A stretch of 64,000 nucleotides of DNA from Paenibacillus_E sp052115445 (GTDB taxonomy: Bacteria; Bacillota; Bacilli; Paenibacillales; NBRC-103111). Where the stretch lies: positions 1-64,000 of the forward strand of contig NZ_JBFRGR010000001.1 of the NCBI RefSeq assembly GCF_052115445.1, written 5' to 3'. The notes under the pieces are model-generated. The model saw only the letters and a list, made by a program, of their open reading frames with translations, searched no databases and was not told where the DNA came from. A program made the position numbers and the translations under genes. Below, piece after piece: positions 51,558 to 59,294 of the stretch; within the stretch, counting starts at the first letter, position 1, and the number at the start of each line of letters is the position of its first letter.

Positions 51558-52331
51558 CTATTTGTCCGCAATAACCTTGATCCATGGGCGATCTTGGAAC
51601 CATTCCAAGGCAACATGAATTCCGAAAGCCTTATGAATATTCTCAGGTGTCAATACATCTTCCTTGCGTCCGGAGGCAATTAATTCACCTTGCTCAATTA
51701 TCGCAACATGCGTAAATAAAGGCATGATTTCTTCGATATGGTGGGTGACATATACAACCGTTACATCCTGTTTACTAAGCTCATTTACGTCAGATAAGAA
51801 CCGCTCGCGCTCAAACAAATCCAAGCCCGCAGCAGGCTCATCCATAACGAGGATCGCTGGCTTACTCATCAAGGATCGTGCAAGCATGACCTTCTTACGT
51901 TCCCCTTGTGAAAGGCTTCCCAGAGGCTGATCTGCCAGATGTGGAATGCGTACACGAGTAAGCATCTCCAGTGCTCGGTCTTTCACTTCCTGTGGAATTT
52001 CTTGGTAGAACCTCAGATAAGCGTACTCACCTGTTGCAACGACCTCAAGGACTGGATCAATTAAGCTTAATTTTTCGAAAAGAGATTGAGAAATATAACC
52101 GATCTTCTTGCGAACTTCCCGTACATCACATTGACCGTACCGGTTTCCGAGCACATCGACTGTGCCACGGCTTGGAAATTCATAGCCATTCATCATTTCA
52201 AGCAGCGTTGTTTTGCCAGAGCCATTTCGGCCCAGCAATACCCAGTGTTCACCGGATTCGATATGTACATTCACATCGTTTAAAATATGGCGTTCTCCAC
52301 GTATAAAATGAATACCGGATAAATGGATCAT
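51558..52331 (-). CDS. ABC transporter ATP-binding protein (YlmA-like), no membrane partner nearby
   Basis: 257 residues. Walker A LLGRNGSGKTTLLEMMNGYEF, signature SLSQGERKKVMLAR, Walker B AILVMDEPAAGLD, H-loop VVYVTHHIEEIM. The NGYEFPSRGTVDVLG and VREVRKKIGYISQS stretches resemble B. subtilis YlmA. The ATG of MIHLSG was chosen because AAGGAAAC lies 7 nt upstream; a longer frame reads into the previous gene. It is the last gene of a unit with cPPR, nfo and the glycosylase; a transporter role is not evident. Confidence 0.83.
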   Translation of the reverse strand: MIHLSGIHFIRGERHILNDVNVHIESGEHWVLLGRNGSGKTTLLEMMNGYEFPSRGTVDVLGNRYGQCDVREVRKKIGYISQSLFEKLSLIDPVLEVVATGEYAYLRFYQEIPQEVKDRALEMLTRVRIPHLADQPLGSLSQGERKKVMLARSLMSKPAILVMDEPAAGLDLFERERFLSDVNELSKQDVTVVYVTHHIEEIMPLFTHVAIIEQGELIASGRKEDVLTPENIHKAFGIHVALEWFQDRPWIKVIADK

Positions 52332-52350
52332 AAGTTCGTTTCCTTTCACA

Positions 52351-52704
52351 TTACGGTTTACTTGGATAGTCTTTTTGTGCAACCCTCATCAATACTTCAT
52401 CAGGCATACGATGCGCGTAAAGCCCCATTTCATCTGGCTTGACAGCATCAAGCATCTGATACATCTGCGTGCATGTGGAAGGACTAGAGGTATGAATATA
52501 AATCGTTCTTGGAAATTTACGCTGCTGGGTCAACCAAATGACAACATCCATGCCCGTTTGCTTCGACATCCAACCCAAATCATGATCCAGAGATAAGATG
52601 TCTACTTCACATTCCTGAAGCAATACAATACATTCTTGCGCATCTTTGGCCAAAACAAATCCCTGGGGACAAGGACGCGAATCATCTAAGTATACATGAA
52701 TCAT
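52351..52704 (-). CDS. Cyclic-phosphate-processing receiver (cPPR) domain protein
   Basis: 117 residues, a stand-alone receiver-like domain. MIHVYLDDSRPCPQGFVLA, EVDILSLDHDLGWMSKQTGMDVVIWL and TIYIHTSSPST are the cPPR blocks: paired aspartates and a His in place of the usual receiver residues. Family is predicted (not proven) to act on cyclic phosphates at RNA or nucleotide ends. Its start overlaps nfo by 23 bp, so it is co-translated with an AP endonuclease. ATG chosen over an earlier GTG by the AAAGGAA spacing. Confidence 0.78.
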   Translation of the reverse strand: MIHVYLDDSRPCPQGFVLAKDAQECIVLLQECEVDILSLDHDLGWMSKQTGMDVVIWLTQQRKFPRTIYIHTSSPSTCTQMYQMLDAVKPDEMGLYAHRMPDEVLMRVAQKDYPSKP

Positions 52705-53542
52705 CCTCACATTTCCTTTCCAATAACGAATTTACGAACGCAATCTCTTCCCGATGCGTGCCATCACGCCCGGTACCTGTCTCAAGTACAATTGGAATGT
52801 CTCGTAAATAGGGGGAGTGTAATAGGCTTTGAAAATTCGAAATACCAATATGACCCGCTCCAATGTTGGCGTGCCGATCACGGCGCGATCCCATTGGATA
52901 CACCGAATCATTCAAATGAATAGCTTTCAGATGAGGTAGATAATCTAGCTGATCTCCCTTCGACTCCAGTTCTGCCCAATCCGTCCCTTGCCAAAGTCGA
53001 CTAGCAAAAGCATGACACGTATCTAAGCAAAAGCCAATTTTCTCAGGTGAATCGCATAGCTTACGAACTTGCACCATTTCTTCAAAAGTCAGACCCAGTT
53101 GGGAACCTTCACCTGCTTGATTTTCAAGCAATATGAAAGAAGCTCCCGTGTAACCCTCCGAAGCACTATTCAAACATTGTATTATATTTTTGTAACCTTG
53201 TAACGGGTCTTTTCCCGTGTATTTACCAAAATGCACCACAAGTCCAACGGAACCGCAGGCATTTGTAATGTCCAAGCCATTTTTTAGCAAGTTAACCATG
53301 ATCTCACGTTCAGGCTCATCTGCTGCGGGATTTAAAGCATACGGAGCATGTCCGATGGAGAGAATGCCATGTTCCTCACATAATTGAGCACATGCGTTCG
53401 CGTCATTAAGATTGATAACTTTCGTAGCCAAACTCCGCGGATTCATCGGAAAATATTGAAAGGCTTTTGCACCAATTGAAATGGCGGTTTTGGCTGCATT
53501 CAAATAACCGCCTCGCGTTTTTACATGGGCGCCGATAAACAT
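52682..53542 (-). CDS. nfo: Endonuclease IV (AP endonuclease)
   Basis: 286 residues. GAHVKTRGGYLNAAKTAISIGAKAFQYFPMNPRS, HAPYALNPAADEPER, ENQAGEGSQLG, GFCLDTCHAFASRL, HLNDSVYPMGSRRDRHANIGAGHIG and VLETGTGRDGTHREEI contain the zinc-ligand histidines, aspartates and glutamates of the family. Cleaves at abasic sites in base-excision repair. Begins 15 bp after the glycosylase gene; AAAGGTCGG precedes the ATG. Coupled to the cPPR gene downstream. Confidence 0.94.
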   Translation of the reverse strand: MFIGAHVKTRGGYLNAAKTAISIGAKAFQYFPMNPRSLATKVINLNDANACAQLCEEHGILSIGHAPYALNPAADEPEREIMVNLLKNGLDITNACGSVGLVVHFGKYTGKDPLQGYKNIIQCLNSASEGYTGASFILLENQAGEGSQLGLTFEEMVQVRKLCDSPEKIGFCLDTCHAFASRLWQGTDWAELESKGDQLDYLPHLKAIHLNDSVYPMGSRRDRHANIGAGHIGISNFQSLLHSPYLRDIPIVLETGTGRDGTHREEIAFVNSLLERKCEDDSCILR

Positions 53543-53557
53543 GTTCAATCCGACCTT

Positions 53558-54361
53558 TCACTTCTGGCAATGGGCACAATAAAAACATTTACGGCTTGAG
53601 ACTTCCGTTTGAATGATAGGATTCCCACATCGCAAACAGGGCTCATCTTTACGATCATAGACACGACATTTCGGATTATATTGTCCTGTTAGACGATCTC
53701 CCACGAAAAGAGGTTCTTCCATATAGCCACCGACCGCAATCGCTTCACGAAGCAAAGTCTGCATAGCTTGGAAGAGCTGTTGTTGATCAATTTCGGTAAG
53801 AGAGGATATCTTCCGCAAAGGGAGAATACCCGCTTCAAAACAAATTTCATCCGAGTAACAATTCCCTATACCAGAAAGAAAGGTTTGATCCACAAACGTT
53901 ACTTTAAGATTTCCCCGCTTAGGCCGCATTACGTTTCGAAATTGTACGAAGTTAAGCTCGAGCGGTTCTGGTCCAAGCTTTTGTAAGAGCTTATAGGTTA
54001 CCTCTGGTGTATGAAGATGCAAGTAACCCAAACGCAATCCAATAAAGGACAGACTCTTGATCCCGAAATGAATCTCCACTTGAATCGTTCGATCTGGCTT
54101 CTCTTCTTGGGTACCAAAGAATATCCATCCGCCAAGCATGAGATGCAAAAGCAGTATCTCACCTGTGGCCAAATGAAACAGTAGGTGTTTGGCTCTGCGC
54201 TCAATCCGCACAATCCGATTACCAATAAGCTTCCCCGTAAATTCTTCAGGATCTACATTCAACGACTTCGGACGTGTCACATCGACTCCTGTAATCGGTA
54301 CTCCTATGATAAATCGTGTCAACTGCTGACGATACGTTTCCATTTCCGGAAGCTCAGGCAC
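53558..54361 (-). CDS. Fpg/Nei family DNA glycosylase
   Basis: 267 residues. The start is fixed by chemistry: family members need Pro at position 2 and Glu at 3, which the GTG codon gives (VPELPEMETY, GTG read as Met); AAGGAGT lies 7 nt before. The H2TH region is FLSGIGNCYSDEICFEAGILP and the C-terminal zinc finger is CLRCGNPI...CFYCAHCQ. Removes oxidised bases and nicks the abasic site. Upstream neighbours mrfA-mrfB and downstream nfo make a repair cluster; a 107-bp gap separates it from mrfB. Confidence 0.92.
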   Translation of the reverse strand: MPELPEMETYRQQLTRFIIGVPITGVDVTRPKSLNVDPEEFTGKLIGNRIVRIERRAKHLLFHLATGEILLLHLMLGGWIFFGTQEEKPDRTIQVEIHFGIKSLSFIGLRLGYLHLHTPEVTYKLLQKLGPEPLELNFVQFRNVMRPKRGNLKVTFVDQTFLSGIGNCYSDEICFEAGILPLRKISSLTEIDQQQLFQAMQTLLREAIAVGGYMEEPLFVGDRLTGQYNPKCRVYDRKDEPCLRCGNPIIQTEVSSRKCFYCAHCQK

Positions 54362-54468
54362 GAGAATCACTCCTTGCCATTTTTATACCTTGTATAACCA
54401 ATTGGCGGATTGTGTAAACGCGAACCCTAGGGAGAATGGATGAGATGTGATGACTAGATGACTATTCA

Positions 54469-55881
54469 TTAAATTAATCCTTCGCTCACGTAAGTGGGTT
54501 TTGGTGCCTTTTTGCTTCTTTTTGTTATTACCATTTTATCTGAAGATGATGGATACGAATCTGCTAGCGCTCGTAAACTCATCTCTTTCTTTCGCATTTT
54601 CTGCTTCAGACGTGCAATCCGCTTTTCCCAGGCTTCTTCAATCTCATTAATCTTCCGATCACCTCGATGAAGCGCACGTCGCCGCCAAAGCCTCGCCCAC
54701 GCTTCCTCTGCATAAAAGACGGCTTGACCCAAGTCCTTCTCACGGTGTTCATAGTACATCGCAAGCTCTAAATACGGTTCTAGCTGCAACGAAATGCTTG
54801 CAGGTTTAAGTAAAATAGCCTGCTTCCATAGCTCGATCGCCAGGTTATATTGACCAATTTTCTTATAGTAGCCTGCTAATTGTAGCAAGACTGTTTCTTG
54901 TTCAGCTGACTGGGCAGCAGACTCGTTATTCATTAGTTTCTCGAATAAAACATTGAAATATTGCTCCGCCTTGGTAGGCCTTGCCATTTTGTCGAGCCAA
55001 AGTCCGGTCCGAAAAAGTTCTTCGGAGTCAAGGTTGGAAATGAGCTCTGGATTAGGATTAGAAATGAGATCGAGATCATTCTCATCTGGACGCAGTAGCT
55101 TGCCAAAATGGATCGTCAACGCGGCCAATGTCACGATATCGTGCTCGTTATGAATAAACACGCCCTGAAGAACAGCAGGGTCTTTCTCAGCCAAATATTG
55201 AAAGTACAACGCTGGCGCCATAGATCCTGGCACATCATCTATGCGTTCAAAACCTAGTCTGCTCTCCTCTACCTTGCTCAACCGACAGGAGGGCAGCGTA
55301 TTACGCCACAGACTTCGTGAAGCATAGAGAAGATCGAGCTGAAGCAGCTTCGAGTCATCTAGTTTAAGACGATTCAGCACGAAGCGATTCTTGAGAATCG
55401 GCCAATCGAACGTACGGCCGTTATAAGAGACGATATGCGTGTATCGTCCTAACAGTTCTTGTAAGTACACCAGCATCGCATGCTCTTCTGCCGGGTTGCG
55501 TATCATGAGCTGTTCAACCGTGAACAGCTCGCCCGTGTAGTAGCCGATGCCTACCATGAACGGCACGTTGCCAGCACCGACGCCGAGTCCGGTAGTCTCC
55601 GTATCGAAGAANAGCAACTCTTCGAGCCGGACGACGGCGTCTCCGTCGTGAAAGCTGGACAGCTGCGCAGCCACATCGGCGAGCTCACGCAGCCGATAGA
55701 TGCCGTGCACGCTGTCCGCGCCGTACTGGCGGCGCCGCATGACGAACGAGCCCGCTGGGCTCGTCGCAATATGGGCGCCGAGCTGCGCCCACTCGCCCCC
55801 TGCCTCCGGCGGGGGCGGCGGTGTTACCCCAGCCGCTGCGGATCCCCGCAGGCGGCCGAGCCTTTCGCGGAGCCCGCTCAT
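54469..55881 (-). CDS. mrfB: DEDD exonuclease MrfB (YprB)
   Basis: 470 residues. RNase H-like 3'-5' exonuclease core: FFDTETTGLGVG (DxE), SYNGRTFDWPILKNRF (second Asp) and FIHNEHDIVTLAAL (H and last D). The C-terminal ~150 residues look TPR-like (LLQLAGYYKKIGQYNLAIELWKQAI, YLELAMYYEHREKDLGQAVFYAEEAW). The N-terminal 30 residues are Pro-rich (TPPPPPEAGG). With MrfA it forms an excision-independent repair route for mitomycin-C crosslinks in B. subtilis. Starts in an ATGA overlap with mrfA. Ambiguous base at 55612. Confidence 0.9.
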   Translation of the reverse strand: MSGLRERLGRLRGSAAAGVTPPPPPEAGGEWAQLGAHIATSPAGSFVMRRRQYGADSVHGIYRLRELADVAAQLSSFHDGDAVVRLEELXFFDTETTGLGVGAGNVPFMVGIGYYTGELFTVEQLMIRNPAEEHAMLVYLQELLGRYTHIVSYNGRTFDWPILKNRFVLNRLKLDDSKLLQLDLLYASRSLWRNTLPSCRLSKVEESRLGFERIDDVPGSMAPALYFQYLAEKDPAVLQGVFIHNEHDIVTLAALTIHFGKLLRPDENDLDLISNPNPELISNLDSEELFRTGLWLDKMARPTKAEQYFNVLFEKLMNNESAAQSAEQETVLLQLAGYYKKIGQYNLAIELWKQAILLKPASISLQLEPYLELAMYYEHREKDLGQAVFYAEEAWARLWRRRALHRGDRKINEIEEAWEKRIARLKQKMRKKEMSLRALADSYPSSSDKMVITKRSKKAPKPTYVSEGLI

Positions 55882-58166
55882 CGGGCACCGCCATCGAGCT
55901 CTGCGAGCAGCTCCAGCGCGAGCTTCTTGCCCAGCAGGCCGACCTCTTCGATCGGCCCTACACAGGCTGGGCAGCCGCTGATGCAACCGCAGCTCTTGAT
56001 CAGGCTGCGCGCCTGATCCATCAGCTGTCCGTGGACCTCGTACAGCCGATCACTAAGACCCACGCCGCCAGGGTAGCGGTCGTAGAAGAATACGGTCGGC
56101 AGCTTGCTATGCACTGCCTTCACTTGCGGAACGACCCGGATATCCATCGGGTCGCACATCAAATACAGCGGCGCTAGATGCGCCAGGACGTTAGCGATGC
56201 CAAGCAGCGCATGCTGCATGTCATTTGCCGATCGTCCTGCCGCCATCGCCTCGTCGAAAGTGAACCAATAGGAGCTCGTATGCAGCTCCTCTTCTGGCAA
56301 TCGAATCGGCCCCGAGCCGATATTCTCGTGTGTCCGCAAACGGATTTTCTTGAAAATCGTTGGCTGCGCGTTAACAGTCACTTCACCTAATTGACGAAGT
56401 AGACCGCCAACACGACCTTCCCGATTCACGTGAAGCACCTTGAGCTGTACAGCCATACTCGCATCCGTGAAGTAGTCTACATTTACTTGCCTCACGAACG
56501 CTTTCTTCTCTTCATAATCCAACTTTTCAACTTGGAATTGTATGCCTTCATGGATATAAATAGCTTCTTCATGAATCAAGGTTGGCGCACTGAAACGATC
56601 ACATTCCCCAATCACGCGATGACCATTGGTCATATCAATAATGATGAAATTCTCTTGCGCCGCAGAGCGCAATGAAATGTTATGAGCAGGGAACGACTGC
56701 TCCATCCAATACCAGCGATCATTGACTTGGTGCAGCACCTGCTCTTCAGTCAAGTACTCCAGAACATCGGTGAGCGACTCCTCACCGAACTTCTCATTCG
56801 CTTCGAAAGGCAGCTCATAGGCCGCACACTTCACATGATCCACGAGGATGATCAGGTTATCTGGATGAATGCGCGCCTGCTCTGGCGGACGCTCGAAGAA
56901 ATAGCGCGGATTCTGGATCAAATACTGATCCAGCGGATTACTGCTCGCGACGAGAATCGTCAGCGAGGTTTCCTGCCGCCGTCCGGCACGCCCGGACTGC
57001 TGCCAAGTGCTGGCTATCGTGCCGGGATAGCCATTAAGCACGCAAGCTTGCAGCTGGCCAATGTCGATGCCCAGCTCCAGCGCGTTCGTGCTCACAACCC
57101 CGCGGATTTCCCCGCTACGTAGACCTTTTTCAATCTCCCTGCGCAGCTTAGGGAGATATCCGCCGCGATAGCCGCGGATCGACTTGCTGCCCAGCTCGTG
57201 ACTCACGAGCTCTTGCAAATAGGTCAGCAAGATCTCCACACGCACGCGGCTGCGGGCAAACACAATCGTCTGGATCCCACTCCGCAGCAGCTTGCCTGCT
57301 AGCGTACGTGTTTCCAAGACGGAACTTTTACGAATCCCTAACTGTTGATTCACAACAGGCGGGTTATAGAATACAAAGTGCTTCTCGCCTGCCGGCGCAC
57401 CGTTATTATCGATCAACGCAACGGTTTCACCGATCAGACGCTCAGCATGCTCCTTCGGATTATCGATCGTCGCCGAAGCACATATAAATTGCGGATTGGA
57501 ACCGTAGAAGCGGCAAATCCGTTTCAACCTGCGAATCACATTCGCGACATGACTGCCGAATACACCCCGATAGGAATGTACTTCATCAATCACAATGTAG
57601 TTTAAATTCTCGAACAGCTTCACCCATTTGGTATGATGCGGCAAAATCGCGGAATGCAGCATATCTGGGTTCGTGACAACAATATGTCCTGCGTTTCGTA
57701 TCGCTTGCCGAACTGTAGGCGGTGTGTCGCCGTCATACGTATGCGTCTTAATATCCACATCCATAAATTCAATCATTTCCTGCAACTCTGCAACCTGATC
57801 TTGTGCCAGTGCTTTAGTAGGAAATAGATAGAGTGCTCGCGAAGCGTCGTTTTCCAAGATCTTCTGAAGAACTGGCAGGTTGTAGCAAAGCGTCTTCCCA
57901 GACGCCGTCGGAGTCACAGTAACAACGTGATTGCCTGCCGTCACTTGGCGAAACGATTCCGCCTGATGCGTATATAATTGCCCGATGTTTTTATGTCGAA
58001 GCGCAACACAAATACCCTCATGCAATCCTTCTGGAAAATCAGCCAGCTTCGGATCTCTTGGGGGTATCGTATGCCAGTATGTAACTTGTTGCATGATTTC
58101 AGGCGATTTGCGCAACCCGTCAATCATCTCTATCATTGAAGAAACCTTACCTGTGAAAGGATTCAT
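55878..58166 (-). CDS. mrfA: DEAD/DEAH-box helicase MrfA (YprA)
   Basis: 762 residues. Motif I TPTASGKTLCYNLP, motif II VIDEVHSYRGVFG, motif III CASATIDNP, motif VI QQSGRAGRR, then a C-terminal Cys4 domain (SCGCISGCPACVG), the DUF1998 mark of MrfA. Works with MrfB on mitomycin damage in B. subtilis. The second ATG (MNPFTGKVSS) is taken because AAGGAG lies 7-9 nt upstream; the first ATG seven codons earlier has only a weaker site. The promoter spacer carries a LexA-like box. Confidence 0.92.
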   Translation of the reverse strand: MNPFTGKVSSMIEMIDGLRKSPEIMQQVTYWHTIPPRDPKLADFPEGLHEGICVALRHKNIGQLYTHQAESFRQVTAGNHVVTVTPTASGKTLCYNLPVLQKILENDASRALYLFPTKALAQDQVAELQEMIEFMDVDIKTHTYDGDTPPTVRQAIRNAGHIVVTNPDMLHSAILPHHTKWVKLFENLNYIVIDEVHSYRGVFGSHVANVIRRLKRICRFYGSNPQFICASATIDNPKEHAERLIGETVALIDNNGAPAGEKHFVFYNPPVVNQQLGIRKSSVLETRTLAGKLLRSGIQTIVFARSRVRVEILLTYLQELVSHELGSKSIRGYRGGYLPKLRREIEKGLRSGEIRGVVSTNALELGIDIGQLQACVLNGYPGTIASTWQQSGRAGRRQETSLTILVASSNPLDQYLIQNPRYFFERPPEQARIHPDNLIILVDHVKCAAYELPFEANEKFGEESLTDVLEYLTEEQVLHQVNDRWYWMEQSFPAHNISLRSAAQENFIIIDMTNGHRVIGECDRFSAPTLIHEEAIYIHEGIQFQVEKLDYEEKKAFVRQVNVDYFTDASMAVQLKVLHVNREGRVGGLLRQLGEVTVNAQPTIFKKIRLRTHENIGSGPIRLPEEELHTSSYWFTFDEAMAAGRSANDMQHALLGIANVLAHLAPLYLMCDPMDIRVVPQVKAVHSKLPTVFFYDRYPGGVGLSDRLYEVHGQLMDQARSLIKSCGCISGCPACVGPIEEVGLLGKKLALELLAELDGGAR

Positions 58167-58199
58167 AAACTGAATCTCCTTACCCATTTCGTTTCTTCC

Positions 58200-58228
58200 A
58201 TTTTACAGAATATACGTTCGTATGTCTA
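58200..58228 (-). promoter_or_regulatory. mrfAB promoter with LexA-like box inside the spacer
   Basis: On the minus strand TAGACA (58228-58223), 17-bp spacer, TAAAAT (58205-58200). The spacer contains CGAAC-GTAT-ATTCT (58220-58207), half of which matches the Bacillus LexA site CGAAC-N4-GTTCG exactly and the other half at 3 of 5 positions. The -35 overlaps the stop codon of the upstream small gene. Confidence 0.55.
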
Positions 58229-58438
58229 CATCAAATCAGCTGAATCATCATAATCGTATCGTAGGCCATCATGGTCACTAGTGATCTGAGCTGTGACCGA
58301 CAGCGCTTGGTTGGCACTCTCTTGCATTTTGAACAAAACTTCTTGATAGTCTCTCGACCGGTGCTCTTCTCGATCATGTTTCATGGCAGTTCTTAAAGCT
58401 CTTTCAATAATAATGACATCATGACTCGTGAATTTCAC
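58226..58438 (-). CDS. Small acidic protein of unknown function, 70 aa
   Basis: 70 residues, starting KFTSHDVIIIERALRTAMKHD after a GTG, with AAGAGGTGCG about 5 nt upstream. Mostly helical (REEHRSRDYQEVLFKMQESANQAL), ending DYDDSADLM. No cysteine, no membrane segment. It lies directly upstream of mrfA and its stop overlaps the mrfA -35, so it is transcribed from its own promoter. I do not recognise it. Confidence 0.6.
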   Translation of the reverse strand: MKFTSHDVIIIERALRTAMKHDREEHRSRDYQEVLFKMQESANQALSVTAQITSDHDGLRYDYDDSADLM

Positions 58439-58594
58439 GGTTTTCGCACCTCTTCTTGGTCCATCATGTTCATATCAACTAGCTTTGCCAAATTGCACCA
58501 ATGACATACAAGATAACAAAAAAATGAGAAATTCGTAATCAAAGTTATAATAAGGTAAAATTAGGATGAGATCCACAATAAGGAGGAATAACTT

Positions 58595-59203
58595 ATGTCC
58601 ACATCTTTACCCAATGAAATTGAAGATCACCGCCAACCTGATCATGAAATTAATCCACAGTTTCTTGAGCGTTGGTCCCCTCGTTCCTTCTCGAATCAAG
58701 AAGTATCGGAAGACGTATTGTTAAGTCTATTTGAAGCAGCACGTTGGGCACCATCTGGAAGTAATAATCAGCCTTGGCGTTTCATCGTTGCCCATACACC
58801 TGAGCAACTTGCTAAATTCCATACATTTATTAATCCATTTAACCTTGTATGGTGTGAAAAAGCTCCTGTACTTACACTCGTTATTTCGCACACCAAAAGT
58901 CCAAGAGGTACAGACAATCCTAGCCATGCATTCGATGCAGGCGCAGCGTGGGGATATTTAGCGCTTGAAGCGAATAATCAAGGGCTAATCACACATGCGA
59001 TGGGTGGTTTCGAACGTGAACAAGCACGCGAAGCACTCCAAATTCCTGCTGACTACGAACTTCATGCAGTTATTGCCATCGGGTACCGTGGTCCTGCAGA
59101 TGCCCTCCCTGAAAATCTGCAAGAACGCGAAGTCCCATCNGGCAGACACCCGATAAACGAAATCGTATTCACAGGTGAATTTGGTCAAAATTTGTCGAAG
59201 TAA
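58595..59203 (+). CDS. Nitroreductase-family oxidoreductase
   Basis: 202 residues, FMN-dependent fold. RWSPRSFSNQEVSEDVLLSLFEAARWAPSGSNNQPWRFIVAH is the family N-terminus with FMN-phosphate contacts (R.SxR, PSGxNxQPWRF), and GAAWGYLALEANNQGLITHAMGGF follows. Reduces nitro, quinone or other acceptors with NAD(P)H; substrate unknown. AAGGAGG precedes the ATG; a candidate -10 TATAAT lies at 58546-58551. Ambiguous base at 59141. Confidence 0.9.
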   Translation: MSTSLPNEIEDHRQPDHEINPQFLERWSPRSFSNQEVSEDVLLSLFEAARWAPSGSNNQPWRFIVAHTPEQLAKFHTFINPFNLVWCEKAPVLTLVISHTKSPRGTDNPSHAFDAGAAWGYLALEANNQGLITHAMGGFEREQAREALQIPADYELHAVIAIGYRGPADALPENLQEREVPXGRHPINEIVFTGEFGQNLSK

Positions 59204-59208
59204 TTTGA

Positions 59209-59247
59209 GCTAGTATAGTGCTTAAGCACTATACTAGCCTTTTTTTA
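59209..59247 (+). terminator. Terminator of the nitroreductase gene
   Basis: A 30-bp perfect palindrome (59209-59238, arms of 15 bp) followed by CCTTTTTTTATTC. As DNA it is fully self-complementary; in RNA about 13 bp would pair with a tight loop. Confidence 0.9.
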
Positions 59248-59294
59248 TTCGATATAATAGGAGATATGTAATCCACGAAAAAGGAGAGTTCATC

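Noticed and set aside
55480..56016. Plus-strand open frame of about 178 codons opposite mrfB/mrfA
   Set aside because: Shadow of GC-rich coding DNA; the minus strand carries clear exonuclease and helicase motifs with an ATGA overlap.
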